The notes below the pieces were generated by a model, which ran no database searches, was not told the DNA's origin, and saw only the letters and a list, made by a program, of their open reading frames with translations. Shown here one piece after another: positions 13,001 to 27,100 of a stretch of DNA of 64,000 nt. The DNA comes from Hermodice carunculata (Eukaryota; Annelida; Polychaeta; Eunicida; Amphinomidae), in NCBI GenBank assembly GCA_964020975.1, contig OZ026623.1, positions 77,426,914 to 77,490,913 of the forward strand. Direction: 5' to 3'. Position 1 is the first letter of the stretch; every line of letters begins with the position of its first letter. The position numbers were made by a program, and so were the translations under genes.

Positions 13001-16000
13001 TTAAGGTCATTGTGAAAGGAGACTTTTATACTCACTGCGTCTGTAATTAAGGTCACTGTGAAAGGAGACTTTTATACTCACTGTGTCTGTAATCAAGGTC
13101 ACTGTGAAAGGAGACTTTTATACTCACTGTGTCTGTAATTAAGGTCATTGTGAAAGGAGACTTTTCTACTCACTGTGTCTGTAGCTGGTTAATGGCATCA
13201 TTCTCCAGTAGAGGACCTAACTCAGATGTGTCAATACCCAACTCCGGGTGGCCCATCATGTCTTTGGTGCTACAACACAGAAGGTTTTCCTGCAGTTTGT
13301 ATATCAGCTCAGGCAGATAAAAATAATTCATGAAGTCCCTGAATAAACCAGGGTACGACACCTCAACGCAAAAAAATCTGCCTCGAAAATTTATGCGCAC
13401 AACCAGAAAGCACAGACAGAGCTGACTCAGATATACTCAGAGGAAACCCATACTGTTTTCACACTTTGAACCTTCACCTTTTTTCACCAGGTGTTTCCAT
13501 GGCCAAAACAACCAGTGGACAGCTGTGGACCTAGGTTTACTATGTCTAACATTGATTTACAGCCATTGTGTAATGTACACTAAAATTTTAAACCAAACTC
13601 TCCAAAGCTTTTGATGCAAAATTCTATAAAATGAAGTTAGGATTCTGAGTATACTCACTAATAATTTTACGTGTGAGAGTACTTTTGGTTAAGGATGTAA
13701 AGCGTCAAGGATGCTTAAGGGTTAAGGATGCTTAAGGGTTAAGGATGTAAAGGGTCACGGATACTTAAGGGTTAAGGATGCTTAAGGGTAAAGGATGTAA
13801 AGGGTCAAGGATGCTTAAGGGTTAAGGATGTAAAGGGTCAAGGATGCTTAAGGGTTAAGGATGCCGTACCTGTAGCCATGGACCCACGTCAGAAGCGTGA
13901 CTATCTCATTACCTTCCAGGCCTTCTCTGGTCAGATCTATGAACTGTTAAAAGAAGAGAGAGCAAACTGAGACAAATTTGAAGAGCTCCATGTAAGTCAA
14001 CTGCCATTTGTAATCTAAACAGATGTATTCATTACTTTAATTGATCTTTCTACATGCAAATTAAGATTTTAATGATCGCAGTTTTTGAGATCAATTGCTG
14101 TATTGAAATTATAAATGTATTGACATATTCTCGAATTTTATCTTAATTTTTTATTAAAAAAAAATTATTACAATTATCGTTTGTTTGGGTATATTTATGC
14201 TTCTTGTCGTATGAGGTAAAATTTGTGATAACAGACTACTCACATGTTGTGATATGGCATTGTGGTACATCCGCACATATCTGTTGAAGATGTCATAGTG
14301 TGGTGGGAAACATGGTTCACATAAGGTCTGCAAACCAGGCAAGTAATAGCTGAGTACACATCATTCACAAATGGTCATTAATTTTTAATTCAGACCTCTT
14401 GGTGTTGCAAAAGGGTTAAATTTGACTCCCTTATTTGGTGATTGCAGGGAAATTTCACAGGCTAATTCAAATAGCAGACATACTGAACTTGAATAATAAG
14501 TTAATTAAAGAGGCTTCCACTGACAAAATACATGTATATCTACTACCTATCGTAACATTATGCAATAAACACAAATACACTGTACTCCTTATTGTGATCA
14601 CCCAGGGTATCTACTTTTTTTATTTAATCTTTTATTTTTATTTTTTGGGGCGGGGAGGATCTGAAGGTGTATCAGGGCAACTGTTTGAAGCAAAATGCAT
14701 GATGTTGATTGAAACTGTGTGCAAAATAGCTACAGTACATCCTCCATCTTTCAGATATGGCATATCCAGGACAGGCACTAAACATGATAAACATAGTACA
14801 GTGGAACCTCGTTAATCAGAACACCTTTGTACCGCAGTGAACTATTCAGATTAATGAACATCTGGATTACTGAATCACTATAACATGAAATGTACAATTC
14901 TGTTCCAAAAGAAGTGTTCAGATTAACGAGACATATGGATTAATGAGGTCCGTATTAATGAGGTTCCACTGTAGCTGTATCAATGTCTATTTCTGTGTGT
15001 CTGTGGAGATTGAGACACAGATACTGTACAAAGTTTCCCTATCTGTGGAGAAAGCAAATACAGTGTACATAAATTTCACTCTTATTTAATTCTGGGTAAT
15101 ATTAATGAATGTTCAGCCGTACCAAACATTTTTTCTTGTAAACTTTGTGTAAATTACACACGGCAGAAACCATCATGTCATAAGACTTTGGAATAAGTGG
15201 CCAGGCCAGTAAGCTTAACTGACCTGCATGGGTACATATATTGTTGACACTACAGTATATATAAGCAGATCTACCTGTTAAATCCAAACCCTAAAGAGCC
15301 ACTCAAAAAGCAAAACTGGTCAGACCAATTCTCTTTTATTTTTGCTATTTGCTGCTGAGCCTTTGCTTCGTATTTTCATTAACCAAATACATTAATACTA
15401 GACAGATGTAAACATGTCGGACTATACTTCAAACCTGTTACATGAGCCAGGACATGGCATTAATAAATTTCATTATTTTTACTCTGTTATGCTGTATATG
15501 ATCATTACAAATCTGATAATAAACCTCTTTCCCACCTTGACAACACGTAGATCTTCAATGACTAGTTGTCGTACAATCTCCAGGTGTTTGACTAGCCACA
15601 TCTTGTCCGATTCACGATCTACCATCTGACTTCCCACCACCCTAAGAGAACATAAATAACCCCCCAATGTATGACAAATAAAACCAATTAAACATTCATA
15701 AAATAATTAATTGTGTATCTCACATTGGCCACCACAGAATGACTGGTTAAACTACGTACTGAAAGCTACATGTAACTCTTATGTCTGTCTTACCTAATAA
15801 TAATGCTAGTGAGGAGGAGGAGGAGGAGGAGGAGGAGGAGGAGGAGGAGGAGGAGGAGGAGGAGGAGGAATAATATCTATAATGACAATGATGATTTAAA
15901 TAGTAATTATACTAAGGATTATGATAATTATAATAACAAGAGGGCTGTGTGAACAGCCCATGCCTCAGCTGACCTTGACATTCATCACACTTGCAGCTCT

Positions 16001-18127
16001 ATGAACTTGGGAAAGGATCAAGGAAACCATGTTCTGAGTAAGTCTGACCTTTATAGAAGAACACTTACATGTGCAACATCAAAGTTCAAGTAGTTCTCAA
16101 GTTGTAATGAAGAGTAAAATTCATGTATGTTGCACTGTGACCCCACAAACAAGGTCAAGGTCATTCATGTACTGTCTAAGCAGGACCTTCATACAGAATA
16201 ATTAACATGTGAAGCTAACTCAAAACAGATCTCAAGTTATCAAGTAAACAGTAAATTTCGTGTCAGTTGTCCTGTGAATTAGCATTAGAATGCCCATTGA
16301 CTTACATAGTAATCAATAGGAAAGCTGCATTGAACGATAAGTACCCTAATTGAAAATCCTTAAAAATCAGGAATCCAAAGCAGTGCCACCCAGCAAACAA
16401 CTGTTTGACCCTTCCACAACAACATATCCATCACATTTCAGCTTAATCTGAGGGACGGTTCTGAGAACAAGTGAAAAATAGCAAAACCGTACAAAAAATT
16501 CATAAAAAAATTGCAGCGCCACCTGGTGAACAAATAGGGAACTAGGTGTCCCCTGGAGTGTCTATGTACGATATCAAATCAATTGGGTGAGCGGTTTCAG
16601 AGGAGAAGAATTTTTAAGGTTTGCCCCCAAAAAGAACAAAAAAATTAATAAAAAATCCAAAAATCCCCAGAGCGTCACCATTTGAACAAACTTGGTACAG
16701 ATCCACCCAAGGCACATCCCAACCAAGCTTGAAGTAAATCTGGCCAATATTATTTAAGTTATGACCATTACAAGAAATTCCCATGTTAAACTTTCCTATT
16801 AAAACTTTTGTAGAGATTTTTGAAAAAAAATCATTAAAAAAAATCCAAAATTCATTGGAACATGACCATTGGAACAAACCTGGTAAACACCCACCCAAGG
16901 TACATCCCCACCACGTTTGAAGTAAATCTGGATGACGGTTTTGGAGAAGAAGTCAAAAATGTAAATTAGCATTAGAATGCCCATTGACTTACATGGTAAT
17001 CAATAGGAAAGGTGCATTTACCGCAAAGGAGCCGAATTGAAAAAATCATTAAAAATCAGCAATCCGCAGCATTCCCACATAGTGAATAACTTTGTTTGGC
17101 CTTTCCATAAGGAGCATATCCACCATGTGTAAGCTTTATCTGAGTGACGGTTCTGGAGAAGAAGTCGAAAATAGCTATAACACACAAAAATTCATAAAAA
17201 ATTAGAAAAAAACTGCAGCGCCACCTGGTGAACAAATTAACAACAAGGAGTCCCTAGGTGTCTTCCTGTGTTATATCAAAGCAATTGGGTGAGCGGTTTC
17301 GGAGAAGAAGATTTTGTAAGATTTGTCCCAATAAAAAAGAACAAAAAAATTCATTAAAAATCCAAAAATCACTGGAGCATGAACATTTGAACAAACCTGG
17401 TAGAAACCCACCCAAGGTACATTGCCACCAAGTTTGAAGTTAATCTGGATGACGATTTTGGAGAAGAAGTAGAAAAATGTGAATTAGCATTAGAATGCCC
17501 ATTGACTTCCATAGTAATCAACAGGAAAGCTGCATTGACCGATAAGTACCCGAATTGAAAAAATCGTTAAAAATTAGGAATCCCCAGCATTGCCACATAG
17601 TGTACAGCTTTGTTTGACCCTTCTACAAGGAACATATCCACTAGGTCTCAGCTTAACCTGAGTGACGGCTCTGGAGAAGAATTCTAAAATAGCTTTAATA
17701 CACAAAAATTCATAAAAAATTAGAAAAAAATTGCAGTGCCACCTAGTGAACAAATTCAGAACTAGGTGCCCTAGGGAGTGTTCCTGTATGATATCAAAGC
17801 AATTGGGTGAGCGGTTTCGGAGAAGAAGATTTTTTAAGATTTGCCCCCAAAAAAGAACAAAAAAATTCATTTAACATCCAAAACTCACTGGACCGTGACC
17901 ATTTGAACACACTTGGTAGAGACCAACCCAAGGCACATATCTACCAAGTTTGAAGTGGATTTGGCTGACGGTTTTTGAGAAGAAGTCGAAAATGTGAATT
18001 GTGGACAGACGGATGACAGACGGATGACAGACGAATGACGGACGGACGACGGACCCTCACAAAACCTCAGCTGACTGAAAAGTCAGCTGAGGTAATAATA
18101 ATTATGATAATAATAATAATAATAATG

Positions 18128-18173
<46 letters not shown>

Positions 18174-21100
18174 ATATTACATGTGACATAATGAAATATC
18201 TTCTTCAATTTACAATCATAGGGAATCCAAATCCAGATCTTCCTGATCTCATTCTACTCTGACCTTCAGTCCTAGTAATTTTTCTAACAATGGTGGGAAA
18301 CTCCAGTCATCAGGTACTCCTTTACTTTATGACATACTGTATAAGATAAATACTCAACAGCATGAATTTTCCCAAATGCATCCAAAACAAAAATGTCATT
18401 TTTAATAGTTTTCTGAAAGGTACTCCTAAACAACTTAAAAGAAATAAATGCCTCCTGAAAATTGGTGCACAGGAAGAATTTGCCTCCTAATACGTTTTGT
18501 GACCATGGAAAGACCAGGTCTCAAACCAACAACCTTCAGCACCACTTTCATCCTTATAATAAGGATCCTAGATTCATGTTCCTTGTAAAAATACTTTTCT
18601 TTCAAGTACCAGCATGCCTGTAGTTACATAGAATGTACTATTCCATGTCAACAGCTTTTCTTGGCACACTCTGGGTGCATTGTTCCCAAAGTGTGCCAAG
18701 ATAAAAGATTGACTGTTAAAATGTGCCACTGAAAAGAGTTAAAGCTCTTTTTGGACGAATCTGTTGAATACACGTCTTCATTTTTAACGTTCGTAAATGT
18801 ATGGGGATATGATGGTCTGGTATGGAATGAATTAAATGTCAGAAATACAATGATGTACGTGACATACTTGTTCTGCACAGCATCCTCCAGCACCGAAAAC
18901 GCCATCTGACGCCACTTTTTGGGGCGACCGGGAGGCATAAACTTGCCCGTGTGTTCCTCCTCTGCCCTCCGCAACATCGCAGCATCATTCCTGTATACAG
19001 ACCAAAGGTCAAGATAGACCCTAATGCTCACAAAGTGTTTTATCAAAGACTCAATACATTTGGTAAAAAAAAAAAAAAAATGTCAATCCTAAATTAAATA
19101 TAATACACAGATATTATATATTTTAAAAAAAAGTATAATATTCAAAATTGTTTTTTTCCCAGCTTCTTGTGGAAAATCATTCATAGACAACATCTATAGA
19201 CAATGGAGTCAAACACAGCCCGAGATAAAATTGGGGTTAATTGGTACTTTTGTCTTTCTGGTGCCAGTATCGTTATATGCATCCTGTCATTTTTCAGTTA
19301 TGCTGGACATTCCATCACACATAAAAAAATACAATGTTTTTCTTTACCTCAAACTGAAATACTCCACCCTGTATACCAATAATATGTTATCAATAAGTAT
19401 GATTTTCAGTGTTTGTAAATGCCATATTCTTGATGGTTTCATAGCCTGCCCATGCATACCTGTTCCAAAAATTTGTTCTTTATTAACATGAAATTGGCAT
19501 TTTCAGGAAACTGCCATGAAGGAAGGAGACAGACATAAAACATTCCTTGTGGAATCACAAAAACTGATCTGACCTCTCTTCCCTCTCCACAATCCTTAGC
19601 ACCATCACTATCACAGTGGGCTCCCTCCGTACCGTGGCAGTAGTTCGCTGTAGAATCAGCTTCAGCTGGCTGGACAGTTCATCAGACAATTTCTCCACCT
19701 CAGCAAAGTAGTGACTGATGGTCTGAAAAAACGGGACATCGTTCACATCATTGGCCAAGATTATGACGACAAATCAGTTGACCTTCAGAGTTAGAATGGT
19801 GAACATTGGCTGTAACCTGATACAATGATATACAGGAGTCCTAAATATTTCTCTGTTGTGACTTATAGGAGCAGCAGCTAACAGGACGTGCCTCAGACCC
19901 TAGGAGCAAATGAAGCTGGATCAATATTGAAGATGATGACCCAATAATGATCCAACATCAGTGTGGTTGACCCAACATTGATCTAACATTCCTGATGTTT
20001 ACCCAACATTGATGTAACATCCCTGATGTTTACCCAACATTGATGTAACATCACAGATGTTCACCTAACATTGATCTAACATCATGTTTACCCAACATTG
20101 ATCTGACATTATGTTTACCCAATATTGATCTACCATCATGATGTTTACCCAACATTGATTTAACATCACTGATGTTTACCCAAAATTGATCTAACATAAT
20201 GTTTACCCAATACTGATCTATCATCATGATGTTTACCCAATATTGATCTAACATCATGATGTTTCCCAGCATTGATGGAGCTTCATTCATCTCTAGAACA
20301 GCATCTACCACAGCAGCCAGCTCATACATAGTATCCATGTATGTCATTTTGATGCCAACATCTAAGTGTGATGACCGTATCTCCAGAGCTCTTATTCATA
20401 GCCACCTATGCACCAAAGTCTGACTGTATGACCTCACTTAGTAGTTTGACAATGTGTCAATTTGCAAACTGATAGGCTGAGTTTCTTATGAAATGAACAA
20501 TGTACAAATAAATCTCTGAAAACCGAATTACGTATTTTATTTATTTCATCAAAGCAGGATCTGTCGGGTACATAAATTCACCGACACAGAATGTTAGGTA
20601 ACCAGGAATGCTGTATAGAATTCAAGATACGAAACTTTCAGAATTCCCTCTGGGTTTTTTGTTTTTGTTTTGTTTTGAAACCTTGAGTACTTTTCACCCT
20701 TCTTACTCACCACTTTGTCTGTTGGGCTCTGTGTCTGTTGTTTGTGTAGTTCAAACAGAAGGTCATCCCGTGACCTTTCCAAATCTGTTAAGCTGTGGAG
20801 ACAAAGACCATACTCTCTTTACAGGAGCACTCATTTTCTTGACACCACTTCGTAGAAGATAGAGAGAACAAAATATAAATATACTAACGAAAAGGCAGTA
20901 CAGTGAATACTCGTTTAAAGGACAACATCTGTTCCCTTCGAAATGTGACAGATAACTGAATATGTCAGACAGCACTAGTTGACCTGAAACTTTTGTTTGG
21001 AAAGTGAGTCATGTGGTTACAGGACTGAAATTTGGCTCCAGTCCCCATTAAGCATGAGTAGACCTCTGCATCAAGAACGTAACATAGCAACATATGAATT

Positions 21101-24100
21101 GTTACACGTCAGTATAAAAATGAAGGTCTTAACGACAGCCCATCAGTGCCTGATGAGATTCATATGAGTCGAAACGCGTCTCACACCACCACCGCATCTG
21201 CCGGCTATTTGTCTTGTCCTTTAGCTCATTTGCCCCAAACATGTCCTTATATACACTAGACTTCTTATTTTGAGATCATACAAACTATATATTTTCTAAA
21301 AGTATACTCATGGATTAAGCTATTGAAAACAAAAAAAAATCTCTATAATTGTTGAGAAATTGAAATTTGATTGCTTAATTCAAAAACTTTAATTTTACCT
21401 GAAAACAAAAATACTTGTGCAAACACGAAAAATGGGAAACACTCTTTTCTTGTGGGAAATGAAGCTGAACACTTTTCACAACAAAACTGTATTTTAAATT
21501 TTGGATAAGGGTTTTAGTTCAAAATTTACAAAATGTTTAATTGAAGTTAAAATTTTATTTATCAATTTTTTAAATTTGAACAGTGATAAAATCCTTTTTC
21601 AAAAACTTAAAATTGGGTTTTTTGAAAGCATTATGTTCTCCTTCATTTGACACTATTAACTAAATCTGATTTTTAAATCTTTTAGATGCTATTTTATATC
21701 TTATGCAAAATTGAAGAATTTTAATTAAAATTTGATTACATCAATAGTGACACTAAAATTTTATATTAATCAAACTTGGTGTTGTGTTTTCTTTCAGAAA
21801 AATGCATATATATATTTTATTAGAAGGTAACCATAGACAGATATTCAACATTTATACATGAAAGTAAAAGTATACCATGCCCCTAAAACATGTCGCACCT
21901 TTTTGCGAATAAAAAGGATAATTGGAAATATTAAACACATAAAAAGTATTCAATAGGAACGAAAGCGCACAAATTAGCTGCAAATTTGTTAATCACTTGC
22001 CCTCAAAGCAGACCAAACTCCATACTACCTCTACCACACACGTGGAGTCAAGAAAATGAACAGACTGGTCTGTTAAGCAGGCAAGTAAATCACCTTGATC
22101 AAACAAAATCACAAAACTAACTTTTTTGTCCAAATATTCAAAATTTGTTTCTTCGTGATTTTCTAAATAGTCACACATTTATAGCAGCTACCCATATCAT
22201 CAGTCAATATGAGAAAAGCTAATTACAGTTATTTTGTTTGGCTAAAGAATGACACTATTATTTCACATAGCATGTGTCACTAATAGATGGAGCCACCATC
22301 TCATGGGTCCTTATTGCATGACATGACATGCCATCTCCTGTTGTCAGCAATAATTGACAAACTTGAGGACCTGTGTTCACTTATCCTCAAAGTGGCTCCA
22401 TCTACACTTATCTGGTTGAAGGGCATCGGTGGCTCCACCTTGAGGGGCCAAGGAACTGTGGCAATATTTTCCATCTAGTAAACTTACATTCAATATTAAC
22501 TGAAACTGCATTACAAATGGATAGTTCTCTGAGTGTCTCCCACAAAAACACTCATGTTTCCATGACAATAGAGAAGCAGATTTTCTTACGTACCACTTAT
22601 GAGCATGCAGCAGTTTGCCATCACTGATGAAGTCTCTGGTTTTCTTCACGCTCTCAGGGACAGTAAAGATGTGCTTCAGATTCTCTACAGCTGCTGCCAG
22701 CTACAAAATTGACAACCACAACAATCATGCTCCACATACGATCATTTCTTTGAATTTACCAGAAATTCATTCTATATATAGTAAAATCTCTCTCACCGAA
22801 CACCTCCGTATAACGAAAACCTCTCTATACTGAACATCATTTCTCGGTCCCAAATATATACTTTCAATGCTATCAAACCTCCCTACATCGAACACCTCAT
22901 CATACTGAACATTTTTTCCAGTCCCAAGGGTGTTCGGTACAGGGAGGTTAGGTTTCACTGTACTTGAGATGCATAGCCTTGTATACACTGGTAACAGTCC
23001 ATACATTCCAATAGTACCTATTAGGGAACTAGAGGGTAGCACTGGAAGGTGATCATTTGCATAACTTTACTGATTTGCATAACAACAAATCCCTTCCAAC
23101 TTGATACTTTGGCCAGTGAACACTGTCAGGTTCTACTAACTGGGGTCCTGAATTCTATAGTTTGTCAAATGAGCCTTCATTCAAGTACGTGTAACTGCAC
23201 TCAGTAGTTGTTGCATTACATATATAAAAGTCAATGACTCGTGCCTTCACAACATAAAGAACAAATTAGTCCACTCACTTGTTCTTAATGTTTCGAGTCC
23301 TCGCTATGACAATGTTCACACTGGTCATGAATTATGATAGCAATTCCACCTCAAAATTCCTCATGCAAGGACCACTTAATCCTTGAATTAAGACTGAGTC
23401 AACAGCTTTCCTTGGCATGGGATGGGCACTAAGTGCCCAACCCATGCCAAGGAAAGCTCTTGACCTGGGGCATGTGATCTTGATAAGTCTCACGTACATT
23501 TCTCAGTCAAATTATTTTTCACAACTGTTGAAATCAGTTGAAAACACTGAAGCATACGACATCTGACCACCAGCCAGTTTCGGCCAGTTTAAGGGGGAAA
23601 GGGTCAATTAAGTACCAGCAAGCGCAGTACATTTAGTGGTTCCAGAGATGAAAGGAGTCTAGGTCAAGAAGTTTCCTCAGTGCACTGTGGGAACATTGCA
23701 CCCAAAGTGCACTGCAGAAAGCTGTTGACTCAGTCTAGCCAGAACTCTGAGGAAACAAGTTTCATATTTGTGAACATATTGTTTTATTATGTTCCTAATT
23801 ATTGATGACAAGTGTTCTGATCATTAACATGGCACAACCCTTTAGTTTGCAAGTAACTGTGCAAAAGTGTCCCTATGCTTGATAAATCTACCAGATAATT
23901 CTATGCTGAAATTTTTAGGCAAAAATTCTAACATGTACTCGAGAGAAGGAATCAACTTCGCAAAGTGAACATCTTAATCCTTTTCCTGCACTTGACCGAC
24001 CTGACTATGTCTGGAATTCTCATCCCGGACTTTCCGCAGTCTGTCCTTCAGACCCTCCACAGTCTTATATCTCTCACCTATCTCAATCAGACTGAAAAAA

Positions 24101-27100
24101 AATAATAATAATAATAATAATTCAGGCAATTATAGGGCATTCATAATATATCCTGTAATGAGCAATTATTCAGCTCATTTATATATACAAGAAGTTTCCT
24201 TTGTTTTTCCCAAGTAGCCTGCTTTGCCCTGTCCATGAGAGACAGCGAGTGTCTTGTATAAATAACCAACACTCCCCAGCGCATGTTGTCTAGCCTCATT
24301 TTGAATTCAGTGTTATCATCTTCAAAAGTAGTGCATAAAATAATCAACATGGTAGGGGAATGGCTTACTGATTTATCAGATCCAGAAATACAGGAAAATG
24401 TGATTTACATATACACATGTATACATGTCTTGTCATTCGTTTATATGCTAATGGATAAAAAATTACCACTATAAGCCTACCAACAGAAGATAAGAAAAAC
24501 ACCACCTGAAAAGAACTGTATCCCATTCTTCAGCTGAGTGACTTTCAAGTCTCTTCAGAAAGACATATTTCCTGTATCCCCTGAACAGGTTGGTGATAAC
24601 TTATAGTATCCCACATAAAGAAATCTACTTTGGCTATAGTACATGTACATGTAGATCATATTTGGTTACATGCATGTATGTATGTATGTACGAACATGTA
24701 TAGTACCCAATTTTCTGCACATCTAAAATTATTTAATGATCAAATGTGATGGAATATGCAAAATAGAGTGCAGTGAGTTACCACTTATGAATTTCAATCC
24801 AGAAAATGATAATTCACCCTCAACCATAGAATAAATTACCGGTAGTGTTTCAATGGTATCTTGATCTTCATTATTTTGTGTCTGATATGCACCTTTTTCA
24901 GCAACACTGAAATTTTTTACACTAAAATATGTTCTCTTCAAAATTTTCAATAGCCATTGATATACATACACTAGAAAACTAGGGGTTCTGCATTGATGAA
25001 CCAATATTCAGGATACATGCATAAGTTCTTGCACTCACTTTGAACCCTGCAAGGACAAACCGTTTTGCGAAAGGAATAAGGGTTCTGGTCTTGTTAAGTA
25101 CAGGACCCATAGCCAGTGGAATGAAGTTTCATAATGATGGAACATGCTGAAGGACATTCTTTCAAGTATATTTCAGAAGACAACTTCCATGCACTTAATA
25201 CCACCTATGCACTGCTATCTGTTATGGTGTTGATCTCCTTTTTTTCCCTTTGTTTTTCTTCCAAAGATCATCTCTTTACAGCATTTTCTATGACAATCTT
25301 ATGGTGTCTACATGTGCTCTGAGCGATTGCAATAATGAGAGATCAGCACAATGGCACCTCCTTAAAAAAGTTCACCTGCCATGACTGGCTGTGTTGGTTG
25401 TCGGTTTTACAGTTTTTTTTCTATATTGGGCCTCTCTGCATCTATTATTTTAAATTTTATCAATAGTGCAGTCCACCTCCAAGGTGAGACAAATTATGGC
25501 TGGTTCGGAGGGCTGTCTTAGCCATATGGCCCATGGACTTCATAATGCACTTCATACCACCATGGATTTAACTCTTAGAGACCTAACACTGACATAACGA
25601 CATCCGGCTTTTTCCCATTAAAAATTCCCTCAATCATCTAATGTTGATGATGTCATCTGTATCTTTATTGCTATCAGCAGTAATATGCCAAAAAAAAAAA
25701 ACAAACAAACAAACAAACAAACAAAAACAAAAAAAAAACAAAAAAACATGGACTCAGTCTGCACAGAGTTAAAGATATATTACCTCTAGGGGTCCTGAAG
25801 GTAAAACAACTGGTACATTTACTACTGTAAAATGGCATTCAATGGTGAGTGATCGTTTGAGATAAGTTTAGCTGTATCTGTTTTTGATCAGGTACTTCTG
25901 TACAATTACAATTGATTGCAAGTAGCATCATATTGTATGTTTGACTGTACCTGTCTTTGATCTCCTTGACATCGGTGAAGGCGTTCTGTAGCTGATTAAG
26001 TCCAGTCCTCACCCCATCTAGCTGGGACTGCACAGCCGTCTTCAACATGGCTTCCACAGAGTTCTGCAGTGCAGCCACGACAAACAAACAAACAATTTGA
26101 GTGTACTGTGTGTGTAAAAGTTTACATTGTCAAAGTCTCTTCTCTATGTAGGTTGCATGAAGAACTTGAATGTCAAATGTTGTCTGCTAAACATTTTACT
26201 TTGATGCCTTCTTATCTTAAAATAATATTTAAGAATTGCAGATGACACACATTAAGACACCAGGTCAACAACTTTCTTCAGCATGCATCTGTACAGTACT
26301 TATTAATGGGTAAGACTGTGAACAGGAATTAGACAATAATCTATCAGGGTGGCCTGCTTTTTAATCAACAACTTTCCTTGACGCAGGTAGGGCATCATTT
26401 AAAAGTGGTTGGCTTAGTGTTACACTAGCCTGGAAAGAAGAATGATAAGGCAACAGCTTTCTTTGACATAATCTGGGAGCAACATGCTACAAAGAAAACT
26501 GTTGACCACAGGAGCACATGGATCAATATTCGATAGTCTTCCCCTCTGGTAAGGTCCGTTGATGAAAGACTAACCTTCTATAGAGGCATGCAACAAATGT
26601 GATACATACATTTTTTATTTTTTCTCCTGAAGAGGGGGTACCTATCTTGAAAGGCCACAATTTTGCTGTACTTTGGGGCTGTCATATAAGAAGGGAACCA
26701 CTGCACAAATCTTTTCTTTGACACATTCATTCATCATGCATGTATTTTGTGCAAGATCCAACTGTGAGCTGGCCACTCTTTCCTGGTTGCGGTAAAAGTC
26801 AACAACTTTCATTGCTGTAATTAGCCACATACTGTAAATTGCTTTAATTTCACGTGCACAAATTTGCACAATTTTTTTATTTTTGACATTTCACTGTAGT
26901 TTTAATTTCACTGTTTTGGACATAATTCCTATTCAAACAATGTAAAAATACTATTTCACTGTGTTCTTGTTTTCATTGTTTTGTGCCATCAGCGAAATAA
27001 GCAAAAATAAGAGTACAGCAAAATTAAAGCAATTTACAGTGTAGTGTCTAACCCATAACAAGAGGGCCATGGGCCTAATGCTCTGCTGGCACTGTGGCTA

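Noticed and set aside
12418-13173. Regularly spaced repeats resembling a CRISPR array
   Set aside because: Eukaryotic intronic minisatellite; units are contiguous without unique spacers.
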